In this document: positions 8,107 through 18,426 of the stretch, piece after piece
How the letters are laid out: every line of letters begins with the position of its first letter
Numbering within the stretch: the first letter of the stretch is position 1
From: Cellulomonas sp. PhB143
GTDB taxonomy: Bacteria; Actinomycetota; Actinomycetes; Actinomycetales; Cellulomonadaceae
Assembly: GCF_003752595.1 (NCBI RefSeq)
Contig: NZ_RKIJ01000013.1
Coordinates: 1 to 64,000, forward strand
Length of the DNA: 64,000 bases
Reading direction: 5' to 3'
Position numbers and translations under genes: made by a program
The notes under the pieces: generated by a model
What the model was told of the DNA's origin: nothing
What the model saw: the letters and a program-made list of their open reading frames with translations, nothing else
Database searches by the model: none

Positions 8107-9147
8107 GTGATCGACTTCAGGTACCACATCGTCTCGCTGATCTCCGTGTTCCTGGCGCTCGCCGTCGGGATCATCCTCGGCGCCGGCCCGCTCCAGGGGA
8201 CGCTGGGCGAACAGCTCAGCGGTCAGGTCGACCAGCTCCGTACCGAGCGCAACGACCTGCGCGACCAGCTCAACGCCGGCAAGGCGACGCTCGACGACGC
8301 GGACGACTTCATCGAGGCCTCGGGGCCGGAGCTCGTCGCGGGGTCGCTGGAGGGCCGCCGCGTCGCCGTCGTCGGCCTCGGCCCCCTCGACGACGACTGG
8401 TACGACCCGATCGTTGCGCAGCTGACCTCCGCGGGCGCGAGCGTCAGCGGCCACGTCGACCTGACCGCCGACTGGACCGCGGAAGACGCCGCGAAGGCGC
8501 GTGACGACGTCGCCGGCCAGCTGGGCAAGGAGATGGACGTCGCCGGCGACGCGGACACGTCCGCGGTGCTCTCCGACGCGCTGGTGACCTCGCTCGTGGA
8601 CCGGGGCACGACCGAGCTCGAGAAGCGCTCGGCCACGGCGGTCGCGCTGCAGGACTCGCTCGTCGAGGCCGGTCTGGTCACGGTCACCGACGAGCCGACC
8701 GCGCCCGGGGACGCGGTGCTCGTCGTGGTGCCGCCGCAGTCCGCGGACGCCGCCGGCGCCAAGGCCGCGGCGGGCTCGTCCCCGTCGCCCGAGGCCGTGG
8801 ACACCAGCGCGCAGACCGACATCGAGACCGAGCTCGTGGTCTCGGCCCAGAAGCTCTCGGGGGGGTCCGTGGTGGCCGGCCCGACCGCGACGGACGGCGA
8901 CCTCGTCTCGGCGGTGCGCGACGACAAGCGGACGAAGAGCGGGACGAGCACGGTCAGCGGGATCGGCGCCTCCGCCGGCCAGATCTCGGTGCCGCTCGCG
9001 ATCGCCGCGGAGCTGGACGACCAGACCGGGCAGTACGGGTTCGAGGACTCGGCGACCGCGGTGATCCCGCCCGCCGTCGACCTCGCACCGGTGACGTCCG
9101 GCGGCTCGTCGGCGAAGCCCGGTGCCTCGTCCGGCACGAAGGGCTGA
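8107..9147 (+). CDS. steB: SteB/MctB-family membrane protein
   Basis: Encodes 346 aa from a GTG. It opens with IDFRYHIVSLISVFLALAVG, a single N-terminal membrane helix, followed by a coiled coil (residues ~37-60, QVDQLRTERNDLRDQLNAGK). A large exported Ala/Asp-rich domain comes next. Homologues are annotated either as MctB, a copper-related outer-membrane protein of mycobacteria (Rv1698), or as SteB, the septation partner of SteA. With steA next door and no mycolate outer membrane expected in a Micrococcales organism, the septation role seems more likely. The C-terminal ~30 residues are Ser/Gly-rich. Confidence 0.85.
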   Translation: MIDFRYHIVSLISVFLALAVGIILGAGPLQGTLGEQLSGQVDQLRTERNDLRDQLNAGKATLDDADDFIEASGPELVAGSLEGRRVAVVGLGPLDDDWYDPIVAQLTSAGASVSGHVDLTADWTAEDAAKARDDVAGQLGKEMDVAGDADTSAVLSDALVTSLVDRGTTELEKRSATAVALQDSLVEAGLVTVTDEPTAPGDAVLVVVPPQSADAAGAKAAAGSSPSPEAVDTSAQTDIETELVVSAQKLSGGSVVAGPTATDGDLVSAVRDDKRTKSGTSTVSGIGASAGQISVPLAIAAELDDQTGQYGFEDSATAVIPPAVDLAPVTSGGSSAKPGASSGTKG

Positions 9148-9149
9148 TC

Positions 9150-9998
9150 GTGCGTCCGAGCACCCGGCTCCTCGCGGGCCTGACCGTCGCCGCCGGCGCG
9201 ACCGCCACCGCGCGGGCCGCCCTCGGCACGCGGCCGCCGGGCGGCCCGGCGCGGTGGGCCCGCTCCAACCACCGGGGGGAGCCCGTCAGCATGCTCGAGG
9301 GCCCGGCCGTCGCGGCAGGGCTCGCCGCCGGTGCGCTCGCGGGGGCAGGCAGCGCGCGGGCGGGGGCCGTCGCGGCGCTCGCCGTGGTCGGCGCGGGCGG
9401 CTTCGGGGTGGTCGACGACCTCGCCGAGGACACCGGGACGCGCACCAAGGGCCTGCGCGGCCACCTCGGCGCGCTGGCCCGCGGCCAGGTCACGACCGGC
9501 GGCCTGAAGGTGCTGGGCATCGGGGCGACCTCGCTGGCGGCGGCGGAGCTCGTCCCGGCGCGGTCCTCGTCCGGCGTGGTCCGCGTCGTGGACGTCCTCG
9601 TGGACGGCGCGCTCGTCGCCTCCGCCGCGAACCTCGTGAACCTGCTCGACCTGCGGCCCGGCCGGGCGCTCAAGGCGGCCGCTGCCCTGGCCGCGCTCGG
9701 GACGTCGTCGGGCGCGGCGGGGCTCTCCGGCGCGGTGCTCGGCGCCTCGGCGGCGGCGGCCGGCGCGGACCTGCGCGAGTCGGACATGCTCGGCGACGGC
9801 GGCGCGAACGCGCTCGGCGCCCTGCTCGGTGTCGAGGTCGTGCTCGCCGGGAACCGCTCGGTGCGGGTCCTGGCGCTCGCCGGGGTGGTCGCCCTGACGC
9901 TGGCGAGCGAGCGCATCAGCTTCTCCGCCGTGATCGACGCGAACCCGGCGCTGCGGTTCGTGGACGGGCTGGGCCGCCGGCCCCGGCACCGGGGCTGA
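9150..9998 (+). CDS. MraY/WecA-family (glycosyltransferase 4-like) membrane protein
   Basis: Encodes 282 aa, mostly hydrophobic, starting 2 bp after steB. Active-site landmarks of polyprenyl-phosphate phosphosugar transferases remain: an Asp pair in GFGVVDDLAED (near 88), NLVNLLDLRPGRALK (near 160-174, matching NxxNxxDGxDG) and MLGDGGANALGALLG (near 212-226). It is shorter than true MraY (~360 aa) and lacks an obvious C-terminal histidine cluster. Its place between steB and a MurJ-like flippase suggests a lipid-linked sugar step in envelope or septum assembly. The substrate is unknown. Confidence 0.75.
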   Translation: MRPSTRLLAGLTVAAGATATARAALGTRPPGGPARWARSNHRGEPVSMLEGPAVAAGLAAGALAGAGSARAGAVAALAVVGAGGFGVVDDLAEDTGTRTKGLRGHLGALARGQVTTGGLKVLGIGATSLAAAELVPARSSSGVVRVVDVLVDGALVASAANLVNLLDLRPGRALKAAAALAALGTSSGAAGLSGAVLGASAAAAGADLRESDMLGDGGANALGALLGVEVVLAGNRSVRVLALAGVVALTLASERISFSAVIDANPALRFVDGLGRRPRHRG

Positions 9999-9999
9999 C

Positions 10000-11655
10000 G
10001 TGTCGCCACGCTGGACGGCGGCGGCGGGGACCCTCGCGGGCGCCGCCGCCATGATCACGCTCGTCAACCTCGCGAGCCGGCTCGTGGGCTTCCTGCGGCA
10101 GATCGCCCTGGTGGCGAACGTGGGCCCCACCGCCGTGGGCGACATCTACCTCAAGGCGAACACCGTCCCGAACGTGATGTTCGAGGTGGCCGCCGGAGGC
10201 GCCCTCGCGGGAGCCATCGTCCCGCTCCTGGCCGGCCCCGTCGCACGGCGCGCGCGGGTCGAGTCGTCCGCGATCGCCTCCGCGCTGCTCACGTGGGCGC
10301 TGGTGATCCTCGTGCCCGTGGCCGTGCTCGTCGCGCTGCTCGCCGACCTCATCGTCCCGGTCCTCAACGTCGCGCCGGGCGAGCCGTCGGAGCTTGCGGC
10401 GTACTTCCTGCGGGTGTTCGCTCTGCAGATCCCGCTGTACGGCGTGGGCACCGTGATGTCGGGGGTGCTGCAGTCGCACCGCCGCTTCTTCTGGCCCGCG
10501 GCGGCCCCGATGCTCTCCAGCGTCGTGGTCATCGCGACGTACGTGGTGTTCGGGGCGGTCTCGGGCGGGTCCGACGCGGCCGTCGGCCAGATCCCGGCGT
10601 CCGCCCTCGCGTGGCTCGCCTGGGGGACGACGGCGGGTGTCGTGGCGATGAGCCTGCCCCTGCTCGTCCCGGCCTACCGCACCGGGCTCCGGCTGCGGCT
10701 GACCCTGCGGTTTCCGGGCGGCGAAGGGCGCCGCGCCCGCGCCCTCGCGATCGCGGGGGTCGGGGCCCTGCTGGCCCAGCAGGTCTCGGTCGTCGCCGTG
10801 ATGTGGTCCTCGGGCCGGTTCGACGACGACGGCGCGTACACGGTCTACTTCAGCACCCAGACCGTGTACTTCCTGCCGTACGCGATCCTCGCGGTGCCGC
10901 TCGCCACGAGCGCGTTCCCGCGCCTCGCGCAGCGCGCGTCGGCGGGGGACCGCGCCGGCTTCTCGCACCTGCTCGCGCTGACCACGCGCGGGCTGCTGAC
11001 GATCACGGCGGCCGGGGCGGCGGCGCTGGTCGCGGCGAGCGCGGCCGTGGAGTCGGCGTTCTCCTCGTTCTCCCAGGGCTCGGTCGCGGGCATGACGCAG
11101 GGCGTGGTCTGGATGGCGCCCGGCCTCCTGGGCTTCGCGCTGATCTTCCATCTCTCGCGTGCGCTGTACTCGCTCGACCATGGCCGCTCCGCCGTGCTCG
11201 CGACGAGCGCCGGCTGGCTCGTCGCCGCGGCGTGCGCGGTCGTCCTGCCCGCGCTCGTCGTGCCCGACGCCGCGCCGGCGGCGGCCCGGACGGCCGCCGA
11301 GGCGGAGGCGGTCCGCGACGGCATCCTGGCCGCGCTCGGCGCCGCGAGCTCGATCGGGATGACGGTGGCGGGGGTGCTGCTGCTGCTCGCCGTGCGCCGG
11401 CACGGGGGTCCGCGCACCGTCGAGGGGCTCGGCAGGACGCTGCCCGTGGCGCTGGGCGGCGCGGTCGCGGGCGGCGTGCTCGGGTACGTGCTGACCGTGA
11501 ACGTCCTGCCCGCGCAGGCCTCCCTGGCCGCGGCGATCGCCGTCGGGCTCGGCGGCGCGCTCGTGGCGGTCGCGGTGCTCCTCGCGGCCTCGCTCGTCCT
11601 CGACCGGTCCGCGCTGGTCTCGGTGCTGCGGCCGTCGGCCGTCGCCGACGACTGA
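10000..11655 (+). CDS. murJ: MurJ/MviN-like lipid flippase
   Basis: Encodes 551 aa, with about 14 predicted membrane helices and MOP-superfamily character. The N-terminal motif [20 protein letters not shown] and the following [19 protein letters not shown] are typical of MurJ/MviN. MurJ moves lipid II, or a related polyprenyl-linked precursor, across the membrane. This copy sits with a MraY/WecA-like gene and steAB rather than in the chromosome-end mviN locus, so it may be a second paralogue for another precursor. The GTG start lies one base after the previous stop. Confidence 0.85.
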   Translation: MSPRWTAAAGTLAGAAAMITLVNLASRLVGFLRQIALVANVGPTAVGDIYLKANTVPNVMFEVAAGGALAGAIVPLLAGPVARRARVESSAIASALLTWALVILVPVAVLVALLADLIVPVLNVAPGEPSELAAYFLRVFALQIPLYGVGTVMSGVLQSHRRFFWPAAAPMLSSVVVIATYVVFGAVSGGSDAAVGQIPASALAWLAWGTTAGVVAMSLPLLVPAYRTGLRLRLTLRFPGGEGRRARALAIAGVGALLAQQVSVVAVMWSSGRFDDDGAYTVYFSTQTVYFLPYAILAVPLATSAFPRLAQRASAGDRAGFSHLLALTTRGLLTITAAGAAALVAASAAVESAFSSFSQGSVAGMTQGVVWMAPGLLGFALIFHLSRALYSLDHGRSAVLATSAGWLVAAACAVVLPALVVPDAAPAAARTAAEAEAVRDGILAALGAASSIGMTVAGVLLLLAVRRHGGPRTVEGLGRTLPVALGGAVAGGVLGYVLTVNVLPAQASLAAAIAVGLGGALVAVAVLLAASLVLDRSALVSVLRPSAVADD

Positions 11656-11732
11656 GGCGCGTCTCACGTCCGTGCGCTGCGGCGCCGGGCGTGTCGGCCC
11701 GGCGAGTCCGTGCCGTGCGTCCGGGTCGCTGT

Positions 11733-11738
11733 TAGCAT
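11733..11738 (+). promoter_or_regulatory. pyrG -10 element, leaderless start predicted
   Basis: TAGCAT matches the actinobacterial -10 pattern TANNNT and ends 8 nt before the pyrG GTG. Transcription would start at or next to the start codon. No ribosome-binding site is seen between the two, which agrees with a leaderless mRNA. No good -35 is visible. Confidence 0.55.
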
Positions 11739-11746
11739 GGAGTTCC

Positions 11747-13426
11747 GTGGCAGATCACCTTCCCAGAGCCCCCCGTCCACTCGACCACGGCGCGCGTGCG
11801 ACGCACACCACGCGGCACATCTTCGTCACGGGCGGTGTCGCCTCCTCGCTCGGCAAGGGCCTGACGGCGTCCAGCCTCGGTCGCCTGCTGCGCTCTCGCG
11901 GCCTGCGCGTGACGATGCAGAAGCTCGACCCGTATCTCAACGTCGACCCGGGGACGATGAACCCGTTCCAGCACGGCGAGGTCTTCGTGACCGAGGACGG
12001 CGCGGAGACGGACCTCGACATCGGGCACTACGAGCGGTTCCTCGACGTCGACCTGCACTCGTCGGCGAACGTGACCACCGGGCAGGTCTACTCCCAGGTG
12101 ATCGCGCGCGAGCGGCGCGGGGAGTACCTCGGCGACACGGTCCAGGTCATCCCGCACATCACCGACGAGATCAAGCGGCGGATGCGTGCCCAGGCGAGCC
12201 CGGACGTGGACGTGATCATCACCGAGATCGGCGGCACCGTCGGGGACATCGAGTCCCAGCCGTTCCTGGAGTCCGCCCGCCAGGTCCGCCACGAGCTCGG
12301 CCGTGACGACGTCTTCTTCCTGCACGTCTCGCTGGTGCCGTACATCGGCCCGTCGGGCGAGCTGAAGACCAAGCCGACGCAGCACTCGGTGGCCGCGCTG
12401 CGCTCGATCGGCATCCAGCCCGACGCGCTCGTCCTGCGCGCGGACCGCGAGCTCCCGGATTCCGTCAAGCGCAAGATCGCGCTGATGTGCGACGTCGACA
12501 ACGAGGCCGTGGTCGCCGCCGTCGACTCCCCGAGCATCTACGACATCCCGCGGGTGCTGCACCGCGAGGGGCTGGACGCCTACGTCGTGCGCCGCCTGAA
12601 CCTGCCGTTCCACGACGTGGACTGGGACGGCTGGTCCCAGCTGCTCGAGCGCGTGCACCGTCCCGAGCACCGCGTGGAGGTGGCGCTGGTGGGCAAGTAC
12701 ATCGACCTCCCGGACGCCTACCTGTCCGTGACGGAGGCGCTGCGCGCGGGCGGCTTCGCCAACGACGCCAAGGTGGTCATCCGCTGGGTGGCGTCGGACG
12801 AGTGCGCCACCCCGGAGGGCGCGGAGGACGCCCTCGGCGGGGTCGACGCCGTCCTCGTGCCCGGCGGGTTCGGGGTGCGCGGGATCGAGGGCAAGCTCGG
12901 CGCGCTGCGCTGGGCGCGCGAGAGCAAGGTCCCCACGCTCGGGATCTGCCTCGGCCTGCAGTCCATGGTCATCGAGTACGCGCGCAACGTGCTCGGGATC
13001 GCGGACGCGTCCTCGACGGAGTTCGACCCCGGGACCGAGCACCCCGTGATCGCCACGATGGCGGAGCAGCTCGCGTTCGTCGAGGGGCAGGGGGACCTCG
13101 GCGGCACCATGCGCCTCGGCGCGTACGACGCCGCGCTGGTCCCGGGCTCGGTGACCGCCGGCGCCTACGGCGCCACCAGCGTCTCCGAGCGCCACCGGCA
13201 CCGCTACGAGGTCAACAACTCCTACCGCGCGCAGCTCGAGGAGGCCGGTCTCGTGGTCTCCGGCACGCTGCCGGACGGCTCGCTGGTCGAGTTCGTGGAG
13301 CTCCCCGCCGAGGTGCACCCCTACTACGTGAGCACCCAGGCGCACCCCGAGTTCAAGTCGCGCCCGACGCGCGCGCACCCGCTGTTCCAGGGGCTCGTGG
13401 CCGCGGCGATCGCCGAGCAGAAGTGA
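11747..13426 (+). CDS. pyrG: CTP synthase
   Basis: Encodes 559 aa. The N-terminal amidoligase domain has the P-loop-like [20 protein letters not shown] (near 25-45). The C-terminal class I glutamine amidotransferase has [12 protein letters not shown], the nucleophile Cys in LGICLGLQ (near 401), and the His-Pro-Glu end in [10 protein letters not shown]. It makes CTP from UTP, ATP and glutamine. The start is placed at the GTG after a -10 box, which adds ~20 unconserved residues before the core; an internal start is possible. The stop overlaps the Nudix gene by GTGA, the Rv1699-Rv1700 order. Confidence 0.96.
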   Translation: MADHLPRAPRPLDHGARATHTTRHIFVTGGVASSLGKGLTASSLGRLLRSRGLRVTMQKLDPYLNVDPGTMNPFQHGEVFVTEDGAETDLDIGHYERFLDVDLHSSANVTTGQVYSQVIARERRGEYLGDTVQVIPHITDEIKRRMRAQASPDVDVIITEIGGTVGDIESQPFLESARQVRHELGRDDVFFLHVSLVPYIGPSGELKTKPTQHSVAALRSIGIQPDALVLRADRELPDSVKRKIALMCDVDNEAVVAAVDSPSIYDIPRVLHREGLDAYVVRRLNLPFHDVDWDGWSQLLERVHRPEHRVEVALVGKYIDLPDAYLSVTEALRAGGFANDAKVVIRWVASDECATPEGAEDALGGVDAVLVPGGFGVRGIEGKLGALRWARESKVPTLGICLGLQSMVIEYARNVLGIADASSTEFDPGTEHPVIATMAEQLAFVEGQGDLGGTMRLGAYDAALVPGSVTAGAYGATSVSERHRHRYEVNNSYRAQLEEAGLVVSGTLPDGSLVEFVELPAEVHPYYVSTQAHPEFKSRPTRAHPLFQGLVAAAIAEQK

Positions 13427-14106
13427 CGGGTCCCGACGGCCCGCGCGACGTCGCGGCACGCCGCCCGGTGCGCGCGCGGCGCCTGGTCCACCGCGGCCCG
13501 ATCTGGGACGTCGTCGCCGACACGGTCGAGCTCTCGCCGGGGCACGCCGTGGAGCGGGAGGTCATCGACCACCCCGGCGCGGTCGCGGTCGTCGCGATGG
13601 ACGACGACGGGCGCGTCCTCCTGCAGCGGCAGTACCGCCACCCCGCACGGCGCGAGATGTGGGAGCCGCCCGCGGGGCTGCTCGACGTGGACGGGGAGGA
13701 CGCGCGGGCGGCCGCGGAGCGCGAGCTCTACGAGGAGGCCGACCTGCGTGCGGCGCGCTGGGACGTCCTGGTGGACTACAGCACCACGCCTGGCGGCTCG
13801 ACCGAGGCGCTGCGCGTGTTCCTCGCCCGAGACCTGCGCCCCGTCCCGGCGGAGGAGCGCTTCGCGCGCGAGGACGAGGAGCGCGACATGCCCGCGCTCT
13901 GGGTGCCGGTCGACGAGGCCGTCGAGGCCGTGCTCGCCGGCGACCTGCACAACCCGTCCGCGGTGGTCGGCGTCCTCGCCGTCGCGGCGGCGCGCGACCG
14001 CGGCTGGGCGACGCTCCGCCCGGCGGACGCCCCGTGGCCGGAGCGGCGCACGGGTCGCCTCACCGACGCCCCGCCCGACCCGGACGGGACGGGCGACGGG
14101 GTGTGA
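13423..14106 (+). CDS. Nudix hydrolase (ADP-ribose pyrophosphatase-like)
   Basis: Encodes 227 aa. The Nudix box is [20 protein letters not shown] plus EADL at about residues 85-108. It has one extra residue between Gly and the first Glu, as I recall for the mycobacterial ADP-ribose pyrophosphatase Rv1700. The core RELxEE metal-binding part is intact (RELYEEA). The likely reaction is ADP-ribose to AMP and ribose 5-phosphate, a cofactor-housekeeping step. GTGA overlaps on both sides place it between pyrG and the large regulator in one transcript. The C-terminal 25 residues are Pro/Asp-rich and probably unstructured. Confidence 0.88.
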   Translation: MTGPDGPRDVAARRPVRARRLVHRGPIWDVVADTVELSPGHAVEREVIDHPGAVAVVAMDDDGRVLLQRQYRHPARREMWEPPAGLLDVDGEDARAAAERELYEEADLRAARWDVLVDYSTTPGGSTEALRVFLARDLRPVPAEERFAREDEERDMPALWVPVDEAVEAVLAGDLHNPSAVVGVLAVAAARDRGWATLRPADAPWPERRTGRLTDAPPDPDGTGDGV

Positions 14107-17100
14107 CGGCCCGGCCCGGGGATCCCGCCGAGGACGTCGTCGGCGGACCTGAGGTCGCCGACGGCGTGGACGTCGCCGTGCTCGGCCCGGTCATGGTCCG
14201 GGGCGAGCACGGGCTCGTGCCGCTGCGCGGCGCGCGGTCGACGACCCTCGTCGTGGCGCTCGCGCTGCGCTCGGGGCGGGCCGCGGGCGTCCAGGCGCTG
14301 ACGGACGAGCTGTGGCCGGACGCCCTGCCGGAGGCGCCGCGCGCCGCGCTGCAGAACGTCGTCTCTCGGGCGCGACGCGAGGTACCGGCCATCCGCTCCG
14401 TCCCCGGCGGCTACGCGCTGGCCGCCCGGACCGACCTCGACGCGGCGCGTGCGGTGCTGCACGCCGCCCGTCGCGGGGACGCCGGCTCCGCGGCGCTGCG
14501 CGCCGCCCTCACGCTGTGGCGCGGGGACCCCGGCGCGGACGTCTCGGCCGGCCTCGCCGGCGAGCTGCGCGCCGAGGGCTCGCGGCTGCGGGCCGGGCTC
14601 GAGCACGCGCTCCTGGCGGCGCTGCTCGCCGAGGGAGACCTCGCGGGCGCCGCTGCCGCCGGGGAAGGCCTCCTCGAGGCAAGCCCCACGGACGAGGCCG
14701 CGGCCGCGGGCCTGATGCGCGCGCTGCTGGGCCGCGGCCTGGTGGCCGACGCGCTGCGCGTCTTCGCGACGCTGCGCGAGTCGCTGGCCGACGAGCTGGG
14801 CGTCGGCCCGGGTCCCGAGGTCCGCGCCGTGCACGAGCAGTGCCTGCGGGCCGACGCGCCCGCCACGGCGACCGCCGGGGCGGCGGCGTCGCGCGTGCCG
14901 CGCCCCGGACGTGCCGTCGGTCTCCGGGAGGCGCCCAACGCGCTCGTCGGGCGGTCGGGCGACGTCGCACGGGTCGAGTCGCTGATGACGACCGCGCGGG
15001 TGGTCACCGTCCTCGGCCCGGGGGGCATCGGCAAGACCCGCCTCGCGCAGGAGGTCGCCCACCGGGCCGCGGCCGGCTCCCCGCTGGTCGCGGTGGTCGA
15101 GCTCGCGAGCGTCCGGACGTCGGACGACGTCGGTCTCGTGATCGCCTCCGCGCTCGGCGTCCGGGACGTGCGGGCGACGACGCGCCTCAGCGAGGTCACC
15201 GGGCCGGACGCGCGAGGGCGCGTCCTGGAGCGGCTCGCCGAGCCGGGCACGGTGCTCGTGCTCGACAACTGCGAGCACGTGCTGGAAGGGGCGAGCGCCT
15301 GGGCGGCGGACGTCGTCGCCGGCACGCGTGCCACGGTGCTGGCCACGAGCCGGGCGTCGCTGGGCCTCGCCGCGGAGGCGGTCTACCCGCTCCCGCCGCT
15401 CGGCGGCCTCGGGAGCGGACGTGGTCCTCGCGGCGGCGGCGCAGGCTCCGGGGACACCGGGGCGGCGGTCGAGCTCTTCGAGGCGCGGGCGCGGGCGGCC
15501 CGCCCGGGCGTGGACCTGCCGGAGGACGTCGTGGTGCGACTGTGCCGGAGGCTCGACGGGCTGCCGCTCGCGATCGAGCTCGCCGCGGCCCGGGTGCGCT
15601 CCCTGTCGGTCGCCGAGGTCGAGCGCCGGATCGCGTCGAGCTTCGCGCTCCTGACCTCCACCGACCGGTCGGTGCCAGAGCGCCACCGGACGCTGCACGC
15701 CGTCATCGCCTGGAGCTGGGACCTGCTGGACGACGGCGAGCAGCGGCTCCTGCGCCGGCTCGCGGTGCTCCCCGACTCGTTCGGTCTCGACGTGGCGCTC
15801 GCCGTCGGCGACGAGGACACGGGCGAGGTCGGCATGCTGGACACGCTCGACGGCCTCGTGCGCCAGTCCATGCTGATGGTCGTCGAGGACCCGGCGGGCG
15901 GGGGAGTGCGGTACCGCATGCTCGAGACGGTGCGCGAGTTCGCCGTGCAGGAGCTCGCGGCAGCCGGGGAGCAGTCGGCCACGGACGCCGCGGTGGACCG
16001 CTGGGCCCTCGCGCTCGTGGGCGAGACGCTGGGCCGGCTCTCGGGCAGCGGCCAGGTCGCCGCGCTGCACCGGGTCGAGGCCGAGCAGGACAACCTGCTG
16101 CACGTCCTGCACCGCGTCCAGCGCAACGGCGACCTCGACGTGCTCGGTCCGCTGTTCGCGCTGCTCGCGCGCTTCTGGATGCTGCGCTGGACGTTCGGCG
16201 AGCTGACGAGCGTCGGGCGGGCCGTCGCGCTGGCCTTCGCCGGGCGCCCCGTGACGCCCGCCCGCGCGGAGTGGGCGGCGTGGGCCTTCCTCGCCGGCGG
16301 TTCCCCGCTGGCGTTCGTCGAGGGCACGTCGGGGGCGCTGCGCTCGATCGCGCGCCTGCGGCGGCTGCTCGCCAGGACGGACGTGCACCTGGGCGCCGCG
16401 ACGCGCGCCTACGCGGAGCTCGCCGTCGTGGCCGTGCGCGGCACCGCCGAGGAGGTCGCGGGCCTCGTCGAGCGGCTGCGCGGGTCCGACGACTGGAACG
16501 TCGCGATGGTCGCCAACTTCTTCGCGTCGCAGCTCGCGGAGAACCGCGGGCGGCCCGCCGAGGCGCTGCGCCTCGCCCACCGCTCGCTCGCCCTCGCGAC
16601 CGAGCACGACGACGCCTGGGGCAGGGCGATGGCGGCGCAGTCGCTCGCCGACCTCTCCTCCTCGACGGGCGACCCCGCCGGCGTCCTGCGCTGGGCCCGG
16701 ATCGCGCGCTCGAGCTTCGAGGGCTTCGACACCGAGCAGATCCAGCTGCAGCTCGGCCTGCTCGAGACGTCGGCCCGCGTGGCGCTCGGCGAGGTGGAGG
16801 CGGTGGCCCCGGTGCTCCGGCAGATGGTCGAGACCCCCGACGAGGGCGCGGTCGCCGAGGGGGACATGATCGTCAGCCCGTCGGACCGGCGCACGTACGG
16901 CCAGGTGGGGCTCGCGCAGGTCGCGTTCGCCCGCGGCGACGACGAGGAGGCGGTGCAGCGGATGGACGCCGCGCTCGCGGAGGTGCGCACCCAGGGGCGC
17001 CGCGCCGGCGCGCACTCGCTCGTCCTGTACGAGGCGGGGCGCCTGGCGCCCATGGCGCTGGGCACGGAGGGCGTGCCCGACGCCGAGCGCGCGGCCTGGG

Positions 17101-17480
17101 ACCGGCGGGTGCTGAGCCTGCGGGCGCGGACCCTCGCGGGCCTGCGCGCGGGTCCCCAGACCGTCGACCGGCCGGTGCTCGGCGCGGCGTGCCTCGTGCT
17201 CGGCTCGTGCCTGTGCGCGGTGGCGCCGGCGGGCCGGGCGGACGACGCCCTGGTCCTCCTGGCGCTGGCCGAGCGCCTCGGGTCGCGCCAGGACTGGACG
17301 TTCCTCGCGCGGGAGCGGCACCTCACGGCGGCGCTCGGAACACTGCCCGACGCCGTGCCCGCAGCCGACCCCGGCGAGCGGCTGGAGCGGGCCCGCGCCC
17401 GCGTCGCGGACGCCCCCGACCCGCTGGCCCTGGCGCGCGAGGTGCTCGAGCGCCGACCCTGGACGCGCACGCCGGGATGA
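14103..17480 (+). CDS. BTAD/SARP-type regulator with NB-ARC ATPase and TPR region (AfsR-like)
   Basis: Encodes 1125 aa from a GTG overlapping the Nudix stop. Residues ~22-100 are a winged-helix output domain (VAVLGPVMVRG to VPGGYALAA), and ~105-250 are a bacterial transcriptional activator (BTAD) domain ending LGVGPGPEVRAVHEQ. An NB-ARC/STAND ATPase follows, with Walker A GPGGIGKTR (near 305), Walker B TVLVLDNCEHV, and GLPLAIELAAARVRSLS. Residues beyond ~640 are helical TPR-like repeats for signal sensing. Such proteins often control specialised metabolism or export. No biosynthetic cluster is adjacent. The convergent DrrAB-type exporter is the nearest candidate target. Confidence 0.87.
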   Translation: MTARPGDPAEDVVGGPEVADGVDVAVLGPVMVRGEHGLVPLRGARSTTLVVALALRSGRAAGVQALTDELWPDALPEAPRAALQNVVSRARREVPAIRSVPGGYALAARTDLDAARAVLHAARRGDAGSAALRAALTLWRGDPGADVSAGLAGELRAEGSRLRAGLEHALLAALLAEGDLAGAAAAGEGLLEASPTDEAAAAGLMRALLGRGLVADALRVFATLRESLADELGVGPGPEVRAVHEQCLRADAPATATAGAAASRVPRPGRAVGLREAPNALVGRSGDVARVESLMTTARVVTVLGPGGIGKTRLAQEVAHRAAAGSPLVAVVELASVRTSDDVGLVIASALGVRDVRATTRLSEVTGPDARGRVLERLAEPGTVLVLDNCEHVLEGASAWAADVVAGTRATVLATSRASLGLAAEAVYPLPPLGGLGSGRGPRGGGAGSGDTGAAVELFEARARAARPGVDLPEDVVVRLCRRLDGLPLAIELAAARVRSLSVAEVERRIASSFALLTSTDRSVPERHRTLHAVIAWSWDLLDDGEQRLLRRLAVLPDSFGLDVALAVGDEDTGEVGMLDTLDGLVRQSMLMVVEDPAGGGVRYRMLETVREFAVQELAAAGEQSATDAAVDRWALALVGETLGRLSGSGQVAALHRVEAEQDNLLHVLHRVQRNGDLDVLGPLFALLARFWMLRWTFGELTSVGRAVALAFAGRPVTPARAEWAAWAFLAGGSPLAFVEGTSGALRSIARLRRLLARTDVHLGAATRAYAELAVVAVRGTAEEVAGLVERLRGSDDWNVAMVANFFASQLAENRGRPAEALRLAHRSLALATEHDDAWGRAMAAQSLADLSSSTGDPAGVLRWARIARSSFEGFDTEQIQLQLGLLETSARVALGEVEAVAPVLRQMVETPDEGAVAEGDMIVSPSDRRTYGQVGLAQVAFARGDDEEAVQRMDAALAEVRTQGRRAGAHSLVLYEAGRLAPMALGTEGVPDAERAAWDRRVLSLRARTLAGLRAGPQTVDRPVLGAACLVLGSCLCAVAPAGRADDALVLLALAERLGSRQDWTFLARERHLTAALGTLPDAVPAADPGERLERARARVADAPDPLALAREVLERRPWTRTPG

Positions 17481-17488
17481 ACGACGGC

Positions 17489-17520
17489 GGGGCGGGGCAC
17501 GGTCGCCCGTGCCCCGCCCC
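17489..17520. terminator. Hairpin between convergent genes (first)
   Basis: A perfect 14-bp stem (17489-17502 and 17507-17520, GGGGCGGGGCACGG) closes on a TCGC loop, starting 9 bp after the regulator stop. It lies between convergent genes, so it may serve both directions. Confidence 0.75.
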
Positions 17521-17550
17521 GTGCTGCCCCGTGCTGCCCCGCCGGCCTCG

Positions 17551-17581
17551 CCCGCCGCGGGCGGCTGCCCGCCGCGGCGGG
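17551..17581. terminator. Hairpin between convergent genes (second)
   Basis: Ten-bp arms CCCGCCGCGG (17551-17560) and CCGCGGCGGG (17572-17581) surround an 11-nt loop. They lie just before the end of the leftward permease gene, probably acting as its terminator. Confidence 0.6.
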
Positions 17582-17589
17582 TGCGGTCC

Positions 17590-18426
17590 TCAGGCCTTGC
17601 GCATGTAGGCGCGCACGGTCAGAGGGGCGAACACCGCGACGACCGCGGCCGCACCGACGAGGGACCAGACCAGGTCGCTCCCGACGGTGCCGTACGTCGT
17701 CAGCTCGCGCACGGCGGTGACGATGTGCGAGACCGGGTTGACGTTCACGAAGCCCTGCAGCCAGTCCGGCATGGTGTCCGCCGGGACGAACGCGTTCGAC
17801 AGGAACGTCAGGGGCATGACGACCATCATGGAGATGCCCTGGACGCTCGAGGCAGAGCGGGCGATCACGCCGAAGAAGGCGAAGATCCAGCTCAGGCACC
17901 AGGCGCACACGATCACGAGGAGCGCGGCGAGCACGACGCTGCCGAACCCGGCCGCGGGCCGGTAGCCGATGGCGTAGCCGACCGCGAACGTGATGACGGT
18001 CGCGATCGTGTAGCGGACGGTGTCGGCGAGCAGCGCGCCCGTCAGCGGCGCGATCCGCGCGATGGGCAGGGACCGGAACCGGTCGAACACGCCCTTGTCC
18101 ATGTCCTCGCGCAGCTGGGTGCCCGTCACGGTGGACGTCGAGACGACCGTCTGGACGAGGACGCCGGGGATGATGACCGGCAGGTAGCTCGCGACGTCGC
18201 CGGAGACCGCGCCGCCGAAGATGAAGGTGAACATCAGCGTGAAGATGATGGGCATCAGGGTCACGTCGAACAGCTGCTCGGGCGTGCGCCGGATCTTCAG
18301 CAGGCCGCGGTAGGCCATGGTCCGGGTGTTCGCGAGCGTCTGGCGCACGCTCGTCCGGGAGGACAGGTCCGGCGCGACGACGGCGGTCCGGGTCTGCTCC
18401 GGTCGGGTCAGGGTGTTCGTGCTCAT
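17590..18426 (-). CDS. ABC-2 type exporter permease (DrrB-like)
   Basis: Encodes 278 aa. About 40 cytoplasmic residues are followed by six membrane segments of the ABC-2 type. The motif EDMDKGVFDRFRSLPIARIA is typical of DrrB/NodJ exporters, as is NPVSHIVTAVRELTTYG near the end. It overlaps the upstream ATPase by ATGA (18423-18426), so the two form one transporter, probably of a hydrophobic drug or lipid. The chosen ATG starts MSTNTLTRPEQTRT; longer readings of the frame run through the ATPase gene and are not supported. Confidence 0.9.
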   Translation of the reverse strand: MSTNTLTRPEQTRTAVVAPDLSSRTSVRQTLANTRTMAYRGLLKIRRTPEQLFDVTLMPIIFTLMFTFIFGGAVSGDVASYLPVIIPGVLVQTVVSTSTVTGTQLREDMDKGVFDRFRSLPIARIAPLTGALLADTVRYTIATVITFAVGYAIGYRPAAGFGSVVLAALLVIVCAWCLSWIFAFFGVIARSASSVQGISMMVVMPLTFLSNAFVPADTMPDWLQGFVNVNPVSHIVTAVRELTTYGTVGSDLVWSLVGAAAVVAVFAPLTVRAYMRKA

